A stretch of DNA of 64,000 bases from Delphinapterus leucas (GCF_002288925.2 NW_022098000.1:18112889-18176888), one strand, 5' to 3'; counted from the stretch's first letter, positions 46,519 to 59,579 are shown. Notes: a model not told the origin generated them from the sequence alone. Numbers and translations are program-made.

Positions 46519-46684
46519 ATGAAAAGTCAGTGCTGGAACAGAAGCCTTCTAAACCAGCTGCTCCACAAGTCCCACCCAAGAAGCCTACTCCACCCGCCAA
46601 AGCCAATAATTTACTGCGATCTCCTGGAACAGTGTACCCAAAGCGACCTGAAAAACCGGTTCCTCCACCACCTCCTGTAGCCAA
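46519..46684 (+). CDS. CD2AP: CD2AP exon 12 (proline-rich region)
   Basis: The exon encodes the end of codon 370, residues 371-424 and two bases of codon 425. It reads [40 protein letters not shown] and [14 protein letters not shown]. It contains PxxP motifs and a run of five prolines (418-422), the main SH3-ligand region of the protein. The donor aa|gtaagt is strong. The acceptor lacks a clear pyrimidine tract, so inclusion may depend on enhancers or a distant branch point. Confidence 0.96.
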
Positions 46685-47268
46685 GTAAGTTTTATCTAAT
46701 TTGAAGTTAGTTTATTGATTTACCTGCCTTTGACATAATTGGCCCTACTGCCTTTCTAAATGTCAAAGTAATTTTTAAAGTATTTGCTTTTCATATTTTT
46801 TGTAGAGACTGTAATCTGTGTTAAACGTTAATCTTATATTCATGCTAGGTGAATATACTCATGTTAAGCTGTTTTACATTTCTTATTTTATTATGATTGG
46901 TCTTAGGGTAGAGGTTTATGTTTATGGAAATAATTTTATAGACAAGAAAGAAAATCAGTATTATGGTATAACATCTTTAGTGTCATTATTATTATTTTTT
47001 AAAATTATTTATTTATTTGGCTGTGCCAGGTCTTAGTTGCGGCATGTGGGATCTTTTAGTGGCGGCATGCAGGCTCTTAGTTGCAGCATGTGGGATCTAG
47101 CTCCCTGACCAGGGATCGAACCCGGGCCCCCTGCATTGGGAGTGTGGAGTCTTAACCACTGGACCACCAGGGAAGTCCCTCTTTAGTGTCATTAAATCAC
47201 AGTGTTAAAAGATGGTCATGCTTTACATACAAATGATTTTTGCATGTGTTTGATTTTTCTCATTTTAG
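46685..47268 (+). other. CD2AP: CD2AP intron 12 (0.6 kb)
   Basis: This intron is largely a single antisense SINE (46989-47179) with unique AT-rich flanks. Confidence 0.85.
46989..47179 (-). mobile_element. tRNA-derived SINE, antisense
   Basis: A TTATTTATTTGGCTGTGCCAG tail end, reversed B box gggatcgaacccg and end 'ccaccagggaagtccc' define it. The 15-bp target-site duplication TCTTTAGTGTCATTA is perfect at 46974-46988 and 47180-47194. It ends only 89 bp upstream of exon 13. Confidence 0.92.
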
Positions 47269-47411
47269 GATTAATGGAGACGTTTCTACCATTTTATCAA
47301 AATTTGAAACTGAGCCAGTATCAAAACCAAAGCTAGATTCTGAACAGTTACCACTTAGACCAAAATCAGTAGACCTAGATACATTTACAGTTAGAAGCTC
47401 TAAAGAAACAG
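47269..47411 (+). CDS. CD2AP: CD2AP exon 13
   Basis: The exon encodes the last base of codon 425, residues 426-472 and the first base of codon 473. It reads [40 protein letters not shown] and VRSSKET. The acceptor is cattttag and the donor g|gtaagt. The LPLRPKS segment is a conserved basic-proline motif in the protein. Confidence 0.96.
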
Positions 47412-50400
47412 GTAAGTTAACATGTGGAAAGGTGGTGCATAAAAAGAAGTTGCAAATGTAGTTTTCAGAAACTATTTAAAATAAGAAAGTTGTGTATGTA
47501 ATTTGTGTGTGGATAGACACAGTGGAAATTTATTAAAATTTTTAAAAATCTCTGAAGTTGAAATAGAAAAATGAAACTGAAAGAATATAAATGGGCAAGG
47601 TATTTATGGTTCACATAAACTTTCTCACTGGTCAGAGAACTGAGATGGATATTAAAAGATCAGTCATTTATCATTCTGTCCCTTTATAATGGAATGACCA
47701 TACCATCTAACTTAAGCAGATGTGAGTGACACAGACTTTCAGTGCCAACACTAGATTATATTTAAGAAGACTATTTTTATTTTCCCACTTAAATCTCAAG
47801 ATACTTTTGTTTCCAATTCTGGAAAATAGGCTTTCTTATGACTCTCTCTCTCTGTATATATCTGTCTATCTCAGCAGGCTTTACTTCTTTAGCTAAATGT
47901 TATTCCTTAAGTTTTAGGACTGATTTTTCAGCCCATTAATCATCTTTGTCTCCTGGTTTTTTATACTTCTCAGTTGTAAAATGGAATACTTGAAACAGAA
48001 AAGTCTCTTTTTTTTTGCTTCAGAGAAGTCTTGATACAAGGTCTCACTGTTAAAGGCATTGCACCATCATTACTTTGTGGTAATGCTTATTTTATAGCAC
48101 TTTGCATTCGTTTTTAGTTTTTTAACATTTTAAAAGCATTTTCTCATATATATTCTTATTTTAACACTGACTCTAAGAGGTAGATGCCATTTTCCCCTAT
48201 TTTGCATCTAAACAAAGTAAGCTAAAGACAGCAAGTGTTCAAGATCATGTAAACCAGAAGAGAACTCTTTAAATCCCCTTTATATAAAGTTCTCTGTGAT
48301 TTTCTTTAAAAAAAAATTAATGTCAACGTACTTTTTAGCTTCAAGTTAACAGTTCTTTACATTTAAACTTGAAGACCAGTTACACTAAGATTTTTTTTTT
48401 GTCACTCTATTGTAAAATGTGCTATGTATTACCTTTCAAATTTTTTAGGTGATTTTTTCTTCGTTCTCTTTAGTTTGTCAGTACAAAAGCTCTAACCTAA
48501 GCATAGTCTCCTTCAGTTTTTTAATTGGAATGTCTTATAGATCTTTCATCATGTATTTGGAGCCTACCTGATCTGGATGAAGCCATAGTCATCAATAATT
48601 TCTGGAAATTGAGATGTTGATTGTACTTTAGAGACAGTCACTCAAATATATTCAGTATGTTTTTGGTGAAAATTGTTCTAATTTACTGTTAGTTAAATAA
48701 AAAACAAAAAAAAACTTCGTGTTTTTTTAAAATATCCTTTAATTTTTTTTAAATTGAGGTTGCTGCTAAAAAATGTAATTCTATTAGTTCTTACTGTTTT
48801 CTGTTTGATTTAAAATGTAGCTAGAAATGTGTTTTCAAAAGTAATAGAGAAAAAAAATTTAAGCACACACTTTTAACTCTGGATATCAAAAATCCATAGG
48901 TATTATCTTTTGAATTTCCACAATTTTCTGCAGTCTTTATTTATCAGAAGTCTTAAATTTTGATGAGTCTCTTTGGGAGCTGAAAGGGTAATATTTAGAG
49001 CTTATTATTTTTTTTCTGTATTTTTTGTTACTTTGTATCATTCTTCAACATTTGCTTTATTTAGTTTTCTCAAAGTCGTGGAAATTACCAAAATAATTTA
49101 AGTCAGTTAAAACAAATTTTCACTTTTTTTTCCAAACTTCATCTATATAGGATTACCAGCAAGCTTTATTTCCTTTGGTACATTTCTAAATACCATGTAA
49201 CAATGTCAGGCTATTGGTGGTTGAAAAGTTCTTTTTCCTTTGTATTTTAGTCCCATTTCTTGTCTTACATCCATAGCTATTATTTATTCTTCATTAAAAA
49301 TGTGAGGCTTTGTGGAACAGAGTTTGAAAATTTCTAACTTCTAGTTTGCTTTTTTGTTTAAATAAATAAGGAAGTAATTTAGAGGTGCCGAGACACATAC
49401 ACGGTCAAAAAACTAACAGCTGACTTCCAAGTTTCAGTCTTTATATCTTCCACTATCACACTGCCTTTGGTGTACTGCACTTACACCCTATAAAGTTCAG
49501 AAAATATAAATTTTGGAAATTGAGTTCATATTAAGTAGCAAATATTTACTGAGCAGCTGTGTATTTGCAGTAGTGTTTTGGGCACAAATAGTTCGCTAAG
49601 ATAAAAGGCATAGCTGCTGATAGCAAGTAGCTTATGTCTCCAACCTCAACTCAGACTATTCCTTATTTCCTTTTTTTAAAATTAGAATATCATGTCCTTA
49701 GTACTTGTAGTATAAAAGTGTTTTACCTCTTCTTTGAGTTGTTGGCACCTTATAAAAAAAACTGTGTTCTGTATTAGATACAGCCTCAAATTTGGCATTA
49801 GATTGAGGCATGTTTTAATTTACATATATGGCCCAGTTTGAAGTTTTAAATTTTTTAAATAACATATGGAACTAGCCCTTTAACGTAAGTTTCAGAAAGT
49901 TTAAAACATACATGAAAATCTCCTTAGAGTTTAATTATTTTGTAAAAGAATAATTTGAGGCGAAATGATATAGTAGAATTTGCTGTTAAAAAAATGTGAG
50001 TTTTAAATTATTAGCTGATTGGTCATTGGCATGTTTTGCTTATTTTCTCACTTAACAATTGAATGACCCATCATATCTATGATACCTATTAGAAAACCTA
50101 ACATGGAAGTTGTTATAAAATGTAATTTCCCTTCTTCCCCTCCTCTACTGTTAATCACTTCTTAACTCTGTTTCTGCTCTTATCTATTAAGGATGTAAAT
50201 TCCTTTCGTTACTCTCTGATATGATTGTATACAAACCCATATATAAACATATATATTCATGTGTATAAATACAGTCTTTGTTCATAAGAAAAACATTCCT
50301 AGAATACTCAATTTGTTTCATTTTTTTAAGATTTTTCATAAATATTCTCATATATGATACAAGATAGTACTACAAATTGCAGAGCTATCAGACCATGTTT

Positions 50401-53400
50401 TTAATTTTTTTCTCTTTTTCCAACACTTCATCAAAAATTGGTTTAGGGTAGTCTCATTGCTACTACAGGTTAATTGTAAAGTTCACATAGTCTAGGTATT
50501 TCTAAAATAGTAAATTTTCCAGGAAGTAAAATTGGTTTACAATTAGTTTTAAACTACAGGACAGAAAACTTAGTGGAAACATAGCTATTTCATTAAGAAA
50601 GCACAGTTGATGAAGTATTCTTAGAGTGTAGTATCTTATCCTTTTTCATTATCTTTTGTGATAAATTCTTCTTGGATTAAAGGAAATTTTTAGAGATACA
50701 TTATTTGATCTGAAAACCTTCATTGTTAAATAGGGCAACATTCTTTCTCTTCACTTCTATTTAATAATTGATCTATTTTGTTTGAATTAATTTCCCAATA
50801 TTTATTCATTTATTTCTTCCAGAAAGAATTTATGGTGAGATTTTTTGAATACAATGTTTACCTGTTGAGTGGTAGACACTATAAAAAGCGAGCCTGTATC
50901 TAAACTAGTATTAAAACAAAACAAAATACCATACCCCAAAAGGTAGAATTTACCTGGGAAATAAGAGCAGTAATTAAAATTTTTATTTTCTAATAATAAT
51001 TTCCTTGATAATATCATTATAGAGAGTATCACTTAAGGCACTACTGTATTTTTATAGTGGGATATTTAAAAATAATATTTGGCATATTTTTTTTCCTATC
51101 ATACCATACCAGAATTAAAATTGCCTCTTTTATTGTAACTACTACCATGTGCTGAGGACCAAAACTTTGACTAAAAGGTGGTTTAATTTCAGTTATAACT
51201 ATATCAATGACTTGTTAATATGTTGATTTATTACTCTGACCTCTAATTTTAGTACTAAAACATTCTTTTAGAAGTTGTCTTGGTGTTCAGTGAGTAATTT
51301 AAAAAAGACTTCTTTCTAGTTTAATGTATATTGAAATTAATACTAATCATAATTTTTCCTTTTGGAAGATGAAAGAATAAATCTAAAATCTAATACACAT
51401 CTTAATGTAAGTTTAGATAAACTGCAATATCTGCTAAACATTAAAATGGTTCTATTCATTCTACAACTGTTCCTTTTTCCTGCTTTGTAAAATAATTTTT
51501 TTGGTTTAGTCTTTTTTCTAGACATTCCTATCCTTGACTTTTCTTTCCAGATTTTGTTTCCTAGCCTGTTTGCCATGTTTCCCTTCTTACGTGTCAGGAA
51601 ATTATCCTACCTTTCTCCATTTTGGTAAGATGACAATTTATAAAAGAAATAAAAATAATATAGTCAATATGAATAGGTGGTGCACATTGATTTTTCTTTG
51701 TAATTTTACTAAAGTGTACGTGTTTGTCTGTCTATTCTAACCCTTTTGGTTTTCCATTTTAAAATAAAATGAAATTCATATTGGAAATTTTTTCCTGATA
51801 GTTTAAAATATTCTTTTGATACAAGGTTATTTTAGTTGACAACCATGAAAGTCAGGTTTTTTCTCCCAAAGTTTTATATTTATTTTGATATTTTAAAATT
51901 CCATGTCTTAGGCAATGTGTAGACATGTAAATGGCTGGCAGAGTGACAATGTGATGGCAAGAGTTAAGTGATTGTCATGCCTTTTATGCCGTGTGTAAAA
52001 TATAAATCCACTGATACCACTCGTAGGTAAATTTAAAAGCATTCAAGTATATCATGAGTCAGAAATGTGCACTATTTCATTTTACTAACCTAATGACTTA
52101 AGTGGAGGACCTGAGAGAGTTTTAGAATAGCAAAATTACTTGTCTTGGTGTTGTGGCCCCAAACTGGACATACAGAAGACATTTTTACATGAGCATGGTG
52201 TATAATTTTGTAAATCTTCCTTTTATTTACCCTTTTAATTTATCTTCATCTCTTCCTTTGTTTTTGTTTGTTTCTTTTTCTTTTTAAAAGTTGCTTAAAT
52301 ATGCATTTGAAAATAATCTCCACAGGCCAAAATGGACTGTACTTTTCAAGGATTTTTTTGTAGGTTGTCAATACATATTTATCGATGTAAAAAACAATTT
52401 TTAACCCTTCAAACTATAGCATATTTTTAACATCTTTTAAAATATTGTTTTCTTTGTTTATGAAATTAACAAATGAGATATTTAAATATATGTTTAAGCT
52501 CAAGGTCTTTCACATTATATAATGCATTCTCCATTAAAGCCACTGTGTTTCTTATTGTGGTTTGTTGTATATTATAATTATTTATAGACAATTATTGAAC
52601 AACTCAACACAAAAATTAATCCAAGCCCATTAGATTGCCTGTTGTGGTATATTAGCCTAGTGACTAGATCCGAGATAGAACATACAAAGTAATCCCAGAA
52701 TGTGAAGATGGAAAAGAATTAACAGAGGTCAACAAATACTTACAGTTGTTACAAAATGTATATTGCCAGTTAGTGGTAACCTCTTCCTGTTTTACCTTTG
52801 TGTCCTCCATCCCTTTAAAAAAAATTCTCTAAATAAATTACTTTGAATATGAAATTTGATGAGTAAGCTTTAAGGGCAGTAATGATAAGTATCTTTAGAT
52901 TTCTTTTAAGAAAGAACAATTCTCTGAGTTTGGACATCTAAATATTTGACAGAAAGCATTATAAACTTCCAAGCAATGGCAACGTGAAGAATGATTCCAT
53001 ACCTGGAAGACAAGGCAAAAGATACCTGCTGCCATAACGAGTGACGGCATATTGACTGTGATTAATAATCTTAGTTTGGAACCTGGGCCAAAGGAAAATT
53101 ATATTGATAGTGGAAGTGCCAGGAATTAACCTTAGGGTTCTTATTACCACTTATAGATATCTGTGCTTCAAAATTAAAGACCAACTCCTTCAGCAAGGTT
53201 TTCTGGACCATCTAGAAAAAGGGAAGGTATTATATACTATTGTTTCAGAGATAGAAATTACCTAGATTTGTCCTTAAACTCAAGTTATTGGATCAAAGGT
53301 CAACCAGCCTTTGATGGTGGGGAAGCAAATGGATGATTTATGTAGCATTTTCCCTTGGTATCTGATTTGCCTTAGATTTATAACTATCGTCTGATTCCTA

Positions 53401-54006
53401 CACATGATAATGTCTAAGCAGAAGTACAGTGAACTATAAACAGGTCGAGTCCCAGCTACAGTATACTATGCACATACATATATGAAGACACATTAAATTA
53501 CACTTTCACTTTACATTAAGAAACGCAATTGGAAAGCAGCAGGGTCCCAGATAAAATTGAGTTTAAAAATTTTTAATATTAGGATATTACTTGAACTTTA
53601 AAACACATTTCATAAGTTAGTTTTTTGATATGTTGTAATTAATTCTGAGTTGAAGAAGTAGATCATTTTTTTTTATAAGCAAGAACTTAAGATGACTGCT
53701 TTTTCATACTACTACAACTTGTGGTACAGATTTATATCTTTCAGTAAGAACTTTTGTTGAGGTCTAAGTCTCTGTTAAAAACATGAACTTTATATTGTTA
53801 ATATATAAAATGTATCAGGTAAAGAGGATGTTAGTTTTTGAGGGTGAGTGTTGTTTTCCAAATGCATATGAAAAGCACAGGTCAACTTGTGAGTCTTGGT
53901 GGTGTTCTTTTTAATTTTATAGTTTGTTAAAAATCAGAGATGTTCTTTTTTGCCCTTTAAAATGTGCAGTTATCTCTTAATAGATATGTTTACTTTTATT
54001 CTCCAG
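47412..54006 (+). other. CD2AP: CD2AP intron 13 (6.6 kb)
   Basis: The intron is very AT-rich. MIR remnants lie at about 48090-48290 ('taagaggtagatgccattttc', 'caagatcatgtaaaccag') and 49375-49470 ('actaacagctgacttccaag', 'cactatcacactgcc'), and a short CT/TA run at 47848-47870. I see nothing nameable in 49620-54000. All small frames there are chance. Confidence 0.8.
48090..48290 (-). mobile_element. MIR SINE, antisense, degraded
   Basis: The strings 'tatagcactttgcattcg', 'taagaggtagatgccatttt' and 'caagatcatgtaaaccagaa' keep the antisense MIR order at low identity. Confidence 0.55.
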
Positions 54007-54119
54007 ATCTTGTAAATTTTGATGACATAGCTTCATCAGAAAACTTGCTACATCTCACTGCAAATAGACCGAAGATGCCTGGAAGAAGGTTGCCTGGCCG
54101 CTTCAATGGTGGACATTCT
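54007..54119 (+). CDS. CD2AP: CD2AP exon 14 (capping-protein interaction motif)
   Basis: The exon encodes the end of codon 473 and residues 474-510. It carries the capping-protein interaction (CPI) motif LxHxTxxRPKx6P exactly: L486, H488, T490, R493-P494-K495 and P502. In the family this binds and modulates the heterodimeric actin capping protein. The acceptor is tattctccag and the donor tct|gtgagt. It leaves in phase 0. Confidence 0.97.
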
Positions 54120-54852
54120 GTGAGTTACATTTAGTATTATAAAACACAGAGAATTTAGTAAATCCAGAGTCCTTCTGAAGATAAGAATGAGGGAGGATTT
54201 ATAGCTCCACTGAAGTTTAAAAATCAGGAAGATAACTGTACTCAAGTGGCCAAGGGTTGTATTTAAGAGATATGGGGAAGAGACCTGTTCATTTCCACAG
54301 GACGTGGAATGGAAGGTTACAGAATCAGAAGCAGAGTTGTCCTAAGACCATAACCACAGAGCACAGTGTCGAGAGGGGACAGGGGACCTGTGCAATATAC
54401 TTGTCCAAAAGCAGTAATTAGAATTGAGTTGTACATATTCACTTCAAGAAAGAATGAGAACATTTTTTTCCCCCTGAAATAGTCAGTGTTTTTTGTAGTA
54501 CTAATCCTGGTCTCTAAACGTGTAACTTCTTTTTATGCTCTCAGTATATTGCCTGGGATACGGGTAGTACTTTAGTGTTAATACATTAGCTCTTAAGTAC
54601 TATTGTGCTTTTAAATTACCTAAGTAGGGAAAATTTTTGTTGCTAATAGGCAAGCTGTTTTTCCGCCCTCAAGATATGCAAGTGTGTTATTCAGCGTGAA
54701 ATTATGTAAAATCCTGTTAACAATAATGGAATATCTGGAACAGTATCTGCTGAAAACAGTGATAAAAGTTACTTACATTATTATCCAGATGCTTACTGCC
54801 TTTTCTTTCTTTGGTGTTTTCTGTTTCTTGATTTAAAAAAAAAATCATTCAG
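54120..54852 (+). other. CD2AP: CD2AP intron 14 (0.7 kb)
   Basis: This is AT-rich with no repeat or gene I can recognise. The minus-strand frame at 54048-54245 overlaps exon 14 and is its shadow. Confidence 0.8.
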
Positions 54853-54954
54853 CCAACTCAAAGCCCAGAAAAAATCCTGAAGTTACCAAAAGAAGATGAT
54901 AGTGCCAACCTAAAGCCATCTGAATTTAAGAAGGATTCATGCTACTCTCCAAAG
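54853..54954 (+). CDS. CD2AP: CD2AP exon 15
   Basis: The exon encodes residues 511-544: [20 protein letters not shown] and [14 protein letters not shown]. Both borders are phase 0, with acceptor cattcag and donor aag|gtaagg. It is a serine-proline rich linker with possible proline-directed phosphorylation sites (TQSPEK, YSPK). Confidence 0.96.
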
Positions 54955-56052
54955 GTAAGGTGCATTTTGGTCTAAGATTTGTATAATTTGTAGGGTTCTT
55001 TGTGAACATGAAAATTGTGGAATTTAACATGTCCTTCAGGAAGAATTATTTCTTCTGCCAGGAAATAAAATAATTCCTACTAAAACTAAATAAAATAAAA
55101 TAATTACTGTTAAACTTAAGTTACATTATTCTCTGTAGATCTTTTTTAGGAGAGTCACATTATTTTAAATGAGTAATACAAATGTTACATGTTTCATATT
55201 TTTTAAGGCATAGATCTATATACATTTGTTTCATTTCCTGTTAAACATGCACTCCTTAGGCAGAAGCCATCACTCTTTTACTCCTTATGTAACTTGGTGC
55301 TTGGCACCATAATAAGCACTGAATACACACTGGAATGAATGGTAGAATACATGGATTCTTCCGTCTATTACGTGGTGTTAAGAGTCTTTGCTAAGCCCTT
55401 GCCATTTTAATTTAAGATAGTATTACCACAACTGACACACATCTTATATTTGAGAAGATCATGCCTGTTCCTCAAATTCATTTCAAGGCATTTGACTGCT
55501 ATTCATTTTATCAGATACACTTAATCTGAATTCTCTCAGCTGTTAGCAGTCTATTGAAATTTTACTTGCTGTTACCTAAGTGAAATGGTAAAAGAATGTC
55601 AGGCCATGGATCCATTTTAATGCCTCTTCTATGGACTTACTAAATCCTTCATAATTGCTTTTAATTGGAGCTCTCTGGATACTCTAAATAATAACTATTT
55701 AATATGAAGGATCAAAGCAGTACCTTAATAATGCTTTTATATTCTTGCTTCTAGATGTTCCACTAGGTAAACCATAAGATAAATCTAATGGATCTTCTTT
55801 TCTCTCTCTTTTTTTTTTTAAATAAAGCCCTTGACATTTCTCACAAAAACCCTTAGTAATTACAAGTTTATTCTTTGGTCGTTTAGTGGTTTTTCCAGTT
55901 ATGAACGTCAAACTGCTTTTTGGATTTTCAAGTTTTTTATTTATCTTGGAAGTATTACTTCAGTTATTTATCTCCTTGCAGTAAAAATCTTTTGAATTTA
56001 TAATGTAATATTAAATGTAAATACAAATTTTCTGTTTATTATATGTTTTCAG
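54955..56052 (+). other. CD2AP: CD2AP intron 15 (1.1 kb)
   Basis: A weak L2-end-like string occurs at about 55255-55345 ('ggtgcttggcaccataataag', 'actggaatgaatgg'). Otherwise I see nothing. The acceptor region (tatgttttcag) is normal. Confidence 0.75.
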
Positions 56053-56222
56053 CCGTCTGTTTACCTTTCAACACCTTCAAGTGCTTCTAAACCAAATACA
56101 GCTGCTTTTCTAACTCCATTAGAAATCAAAGCTAAGCTAGAAACAGAAAATTCTTTGGATGAGCTTAAAGCTCAGTTTGTTGAATTGCTGTGTGTTGTGG
56201 AAGCACTAAAAAAGGATCATGG
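56053..56222 (+). CDS. CD2AP: CD2AP exon 16 (linker and start of coiled coil), 4 codons shorter than human
   Basis: The exon encodes residues 545-600 and two bases of codon 601. It reads [40 protein letters not shown] and [16 protein letters not shown]. The heptad pattern starting near [12 protein letters not shown] begins the C-terminal coiled coil used for dimerisation. Human, as I recall, has VETDDVKKNSLDEL where this reads [10 protein letters not shown]: an in-frame loss of 12 nt just before the coil. The donor gg|gtaagt is strong. Confidence 0.96.
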
Positions 56223-56544
56223 GTAAGTAGCCCTTATTTTCTTCTTTGAGCACTACTTAACACATGCGTAAAGAATTCTTTCAAATTATGTCAAGTAAAG
56301 AAGTAATCTGCCAAGTTTCTAGTATGAGCAAGTTTGTTTTCAAAGAAATTTTTATTGATAGTGTCTCTCTAGGCAAAAAAGCTTGAATTAGAAAACATAA
56401 TAATTAGAAACTCTATTAATTCTAGTTATTCTAATTAGGAATTGGAAAGCTTGGATAAGAAAACCCAGCCCAATTATGAAAAAGGCAAACCAGGTAAATC
56501 AGAAAGTAGTAGCTCGATTATAGAATTGGTTCTAGTAGCTTGAT

Positions 56545-57060
56545 TATAGAAAAATGGCTAATAGGCACATGAAAAGATGTTCAACATCATTAGTCATTAG
56601 CAAATGCAAATCAAAACCACAGTGAAATACTACTTCACACCCACTAGGATGGCTATAATAAAAAATATGAACAATACAAGTATTGGCAAGGACGTGAGAA
56701 ATTGGAACCCTCATGCCTTGCTGGTGGGCATGTAAAATGGTACAGCTACTCTGGAAAACAGTCTGGCAGTTACTCCAAAAGTTAAATCTCATGTTCTCAT
56801 ATGACCCAGCAATTCCTCGCCAAGGTATAGTACTGCCCAAGAGAATTGAAAACAAGTGTTCAAACAAAAACTTGTACACAGATGTTTATAGTATTATTCA
56901 TAATAGCCAAAAAGCTCAAACAACCCAACTGTCCATCAACTGATGAATAGATAAACAAGATGTGGTACATCCATACAAAGGAATGTTATTCAGCCATAAA
57001 AAGAAATGAAATACTAATACATGTTATATCATAGATGAACCTTAAACACATAATTTGAGG
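56545..57060 (+). mobile_element. L1 ORF2-end fragment
   Basis: The strings 'ggcacatgaaaagatgttca', 'tcattagcaaatgcaaatc', 'acacccactaggatggctat', 'tatgacccagcaattcc' and 'tgtggtacatccatacaaag' are the typical 3' end of L1 ORF2. It is truncated at both ends. Confidence 0.85.
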
Positions 57061-57339
57061 CTAGAAATGTCAAACATGGGTTAATTAGTCTTAAAAGTAT
57101 TAGGAAAAGCCATTTTATTTTGGATCTGTGGTGTATCTATATATACATTTGGTTTTCTTCTCAGAGGACTTTGATCACTGTTTCTGCTGGGGTTGAGTTG
57201 GATATTTATAAAACAAATGGGTTGGGATAGGTGATTTGTAAGGCCTTTCTCTTAACTCTGAAAGTTTTTGATAATGGTATATGGTGGGGCGTGCCTAAGT
57301 AAAAGTTAGGGACTTTTTAGAGCTAAAATAAATTTAAAA

Positions 57340-57470
57340 GATCACCTGCTATAGTCCCCTCCCTTTTAAATGAAGAAATAAAGGTTTAGAGAGGCAAAGC
57401 TAATTATGTAAGATCACACAGCTCTTAAGTGGTAGAGCTAGAACTCAAACTTGAATCTTCTATTGATTTA
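57340..57470 (-). mobile_element. MIR SINE, antisense
   Basis: The strings 'aatgaagaaataaaggttta', 'gtaagatcacacagctctta' and 'tagagctagaactcaaactt' follow the antisense MIR order. Confidence 0.65.
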
Positions 57471-58787
57471 GAGATCTTTTCTTATAAACATTATTATGTG
57501 AATTTTAAAATGTGTTAACATTTTAAACATACTTCTGCAAAAGCCCAGTAGGTAAAATAGATCAAAGATCAGCTAATCTAACTAAACTGAGGGTGAGGGT
57601 TCAGGTGCTCCTCCCCTACTCCAGCTTCTTCTCTGGCCTCTAAGAGTATCTCATGGAATATGGAATCTGGTATAATACTCATCGCCAGAGACCGTGTTAC
57701 CACTGATTTTGAATTCACTGTTTCTCCTCCAATTCTTTGTTGACATTGGATTATTTATTTAAAAAAATATTGAGATTAACAACATGATGTATTTGTAGTT
57801 TGCAGAGCACTTCTACAAACATCTCTTAGAAACATAAAGTTATCTTGAATGCCTACTTAAAAAACATATATTGTGCACATTTATATCATATAGAGAGAGG
57901 AAATTTGATACATGATATTTCTTGAATTCTTCAGTTTACCTTGGTTTAGGTTTGGCAAATTTATCCACAGTTTCTGCAGTAAGCACATTATAAACTATAC
58001 GTTCATTTATCTAGTAAATATTTATTGAGCATCTCTCAGGTACCAGTTAGAGAACAATCTGATTTGTTAATTTTGACATTTTGCATTTTTGATACCAAGT
58101 GTGCTATAATGAAAGAATAAATCCACATACAAATTGCCCATAGGTGCTCTTAAATAAGCTGTAGAATGAATAAAAATATTGACTTACATATATTATTTAT
58201 CAGATATTTTAGAATTCTTTCCAAAGAGTATTTTAAAAGTCTTGAGTTCCTCTTGGAAAATGAAATGGAGGGGAAAATGACTATATAAAAATATACAAGG
58301 GAACCTAGAAAAATGAAAACATGAGTTACAGAAGAGGGATTGTTGGCTGCAGTTTTTTGTTTATTGGTTTGGATTTTAATGTAATAGTTAATTTAAAAAA
58401 AAAACAGAGAAAGATATGTAAAGTCCAGGTTATTGTATTAAAAATTATAATTTGCCTTGCATTGTGACATATTTTCACATTCATTTTCCCAAATTATTTG
58501 GGCTGTGTGTCCTGCCTTGGAAATGGATGATAACTGAATATGGAAGATTACCTGTATTCACTTAAGAATTTCTTTATCTCAGGTTTGCCATGATTTTGCT
58601 GTGTTTTTTAACTGTTGTATTGAATCATTTCAACTAGAGAATTTGAATTTTTTCTCAGTCAATATGGCTGTTTCCTTTCAAAGTTTTCCCTATGTTCTGG
58701 GATATCAGGCAACAGATCCTATTAACCTTAGTCAAATATATATTGTTTAATCAAAAGACTTAACAATAATAAATACTTTGTTTTTAG

Positions 58788-58851
58788 GAAAGAACTGGAA
58801 AAACTACGAAAAGATTTGGAAGAAGAGAAGGCAATGAGAAGTAATCTAGAG
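58788..58851 (+). CDS. CD2AP: CD2AP exon 17 (coiled coil)
   Basis: The exon encodes the last base of codon 601 and residues 602-622 (KELEKLRKDLEEEKAMRSNL then E), a charged heptad repeat. The acceptor is tttttag and the donor gag|gtaatt. It continues the C-terminal coiled coil and leaves in phase 0. Confidence 0.96.
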
Positions 58852-59329
58852 GTAATTCATTTCTTCCAGCATCGAGATTGTAGTCAGCATAAACTAGACA
58901 TGTTTTTTCCAACCCAACTGGGTGATTGGTTCCGCCACAAATTATGCTATCCTGCTTTAGTTGGACACTCCCTACAGCTTGGTCGCCATTTAATTAATCT
59001 CTTGTTGACTCCCTGCCACATTCCATTCATTCATTCGGCAAATGTTTTTTGAGCACTCACTCTCATAGACACGGGGCACAAGGTATACACTCATGAATAA
59101 AGCAAACATGGTTCTTGCCTCTTAAAAGTGTCTAGTTTTAGATCTTTTGCACTCAACACTCCTTCTTTCTTGAGCTATAGTTCTCTTTTCTTCACAGTTC
59201 AACTTTTTTTTTCTTTTTTTTTGCCTGGGGGCAGGGGTGGTGATGGTACTGGGATGGCTATAGATTTGCTGGCTTTAATTTCTCACTGAGTTGAGTTTAC
59301 TTTGTAGCTAATGTCATCGTCTTGACTCT

Positions 59330-59480
59330 CTGCTGTTGACTGACAGTTTCAGAGTGAGGAAACTAGGGTTTAGAGTGATTAAGTCAGCAGTGGAGCTAAC
59401 ATTTTTAATAGAAGCAGCCAGACTCCAGAACCTTTGCTCTTAGGGATTAAGTTACACCATTTGAACGAGGAAGTCACTTA
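59330..59480 (-). mobile_element. MIR SINE, antisense
   Basis: The strings 'cagagtgaggaaactagggt', 'gattaagtcagcagtggagc' and 'ccagactccagaacctttgc' follow the antisense MIR order. Confidence 0.6.
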
Positions 59481-59579
59481 ACCTCGTTTAGCTTTAGTTG
59501 TTGAGATAATATGTGTGAAGGTATTTGGCAGATTATCAAAACTCCATTTTTATTCTTATACCTGACACATAACCTTTAT

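Larger units (their letters stand above)
56223..58787 (+). other. CD2AP: CD2AP intron 16 (2.6 kb)
   Basis: The intron contains an L1 fragment (56545-57060) and an antisense MIR tail (57340-57470). The rest is AT-rich with nothing I can name. Confidence 0.85.

Noticed and set aside
46469..46684. Glycine-rich minus-strand frame opposite exon 12
   Set aside because: It is the reverse complement of proline codons in CD2AP exon 12.
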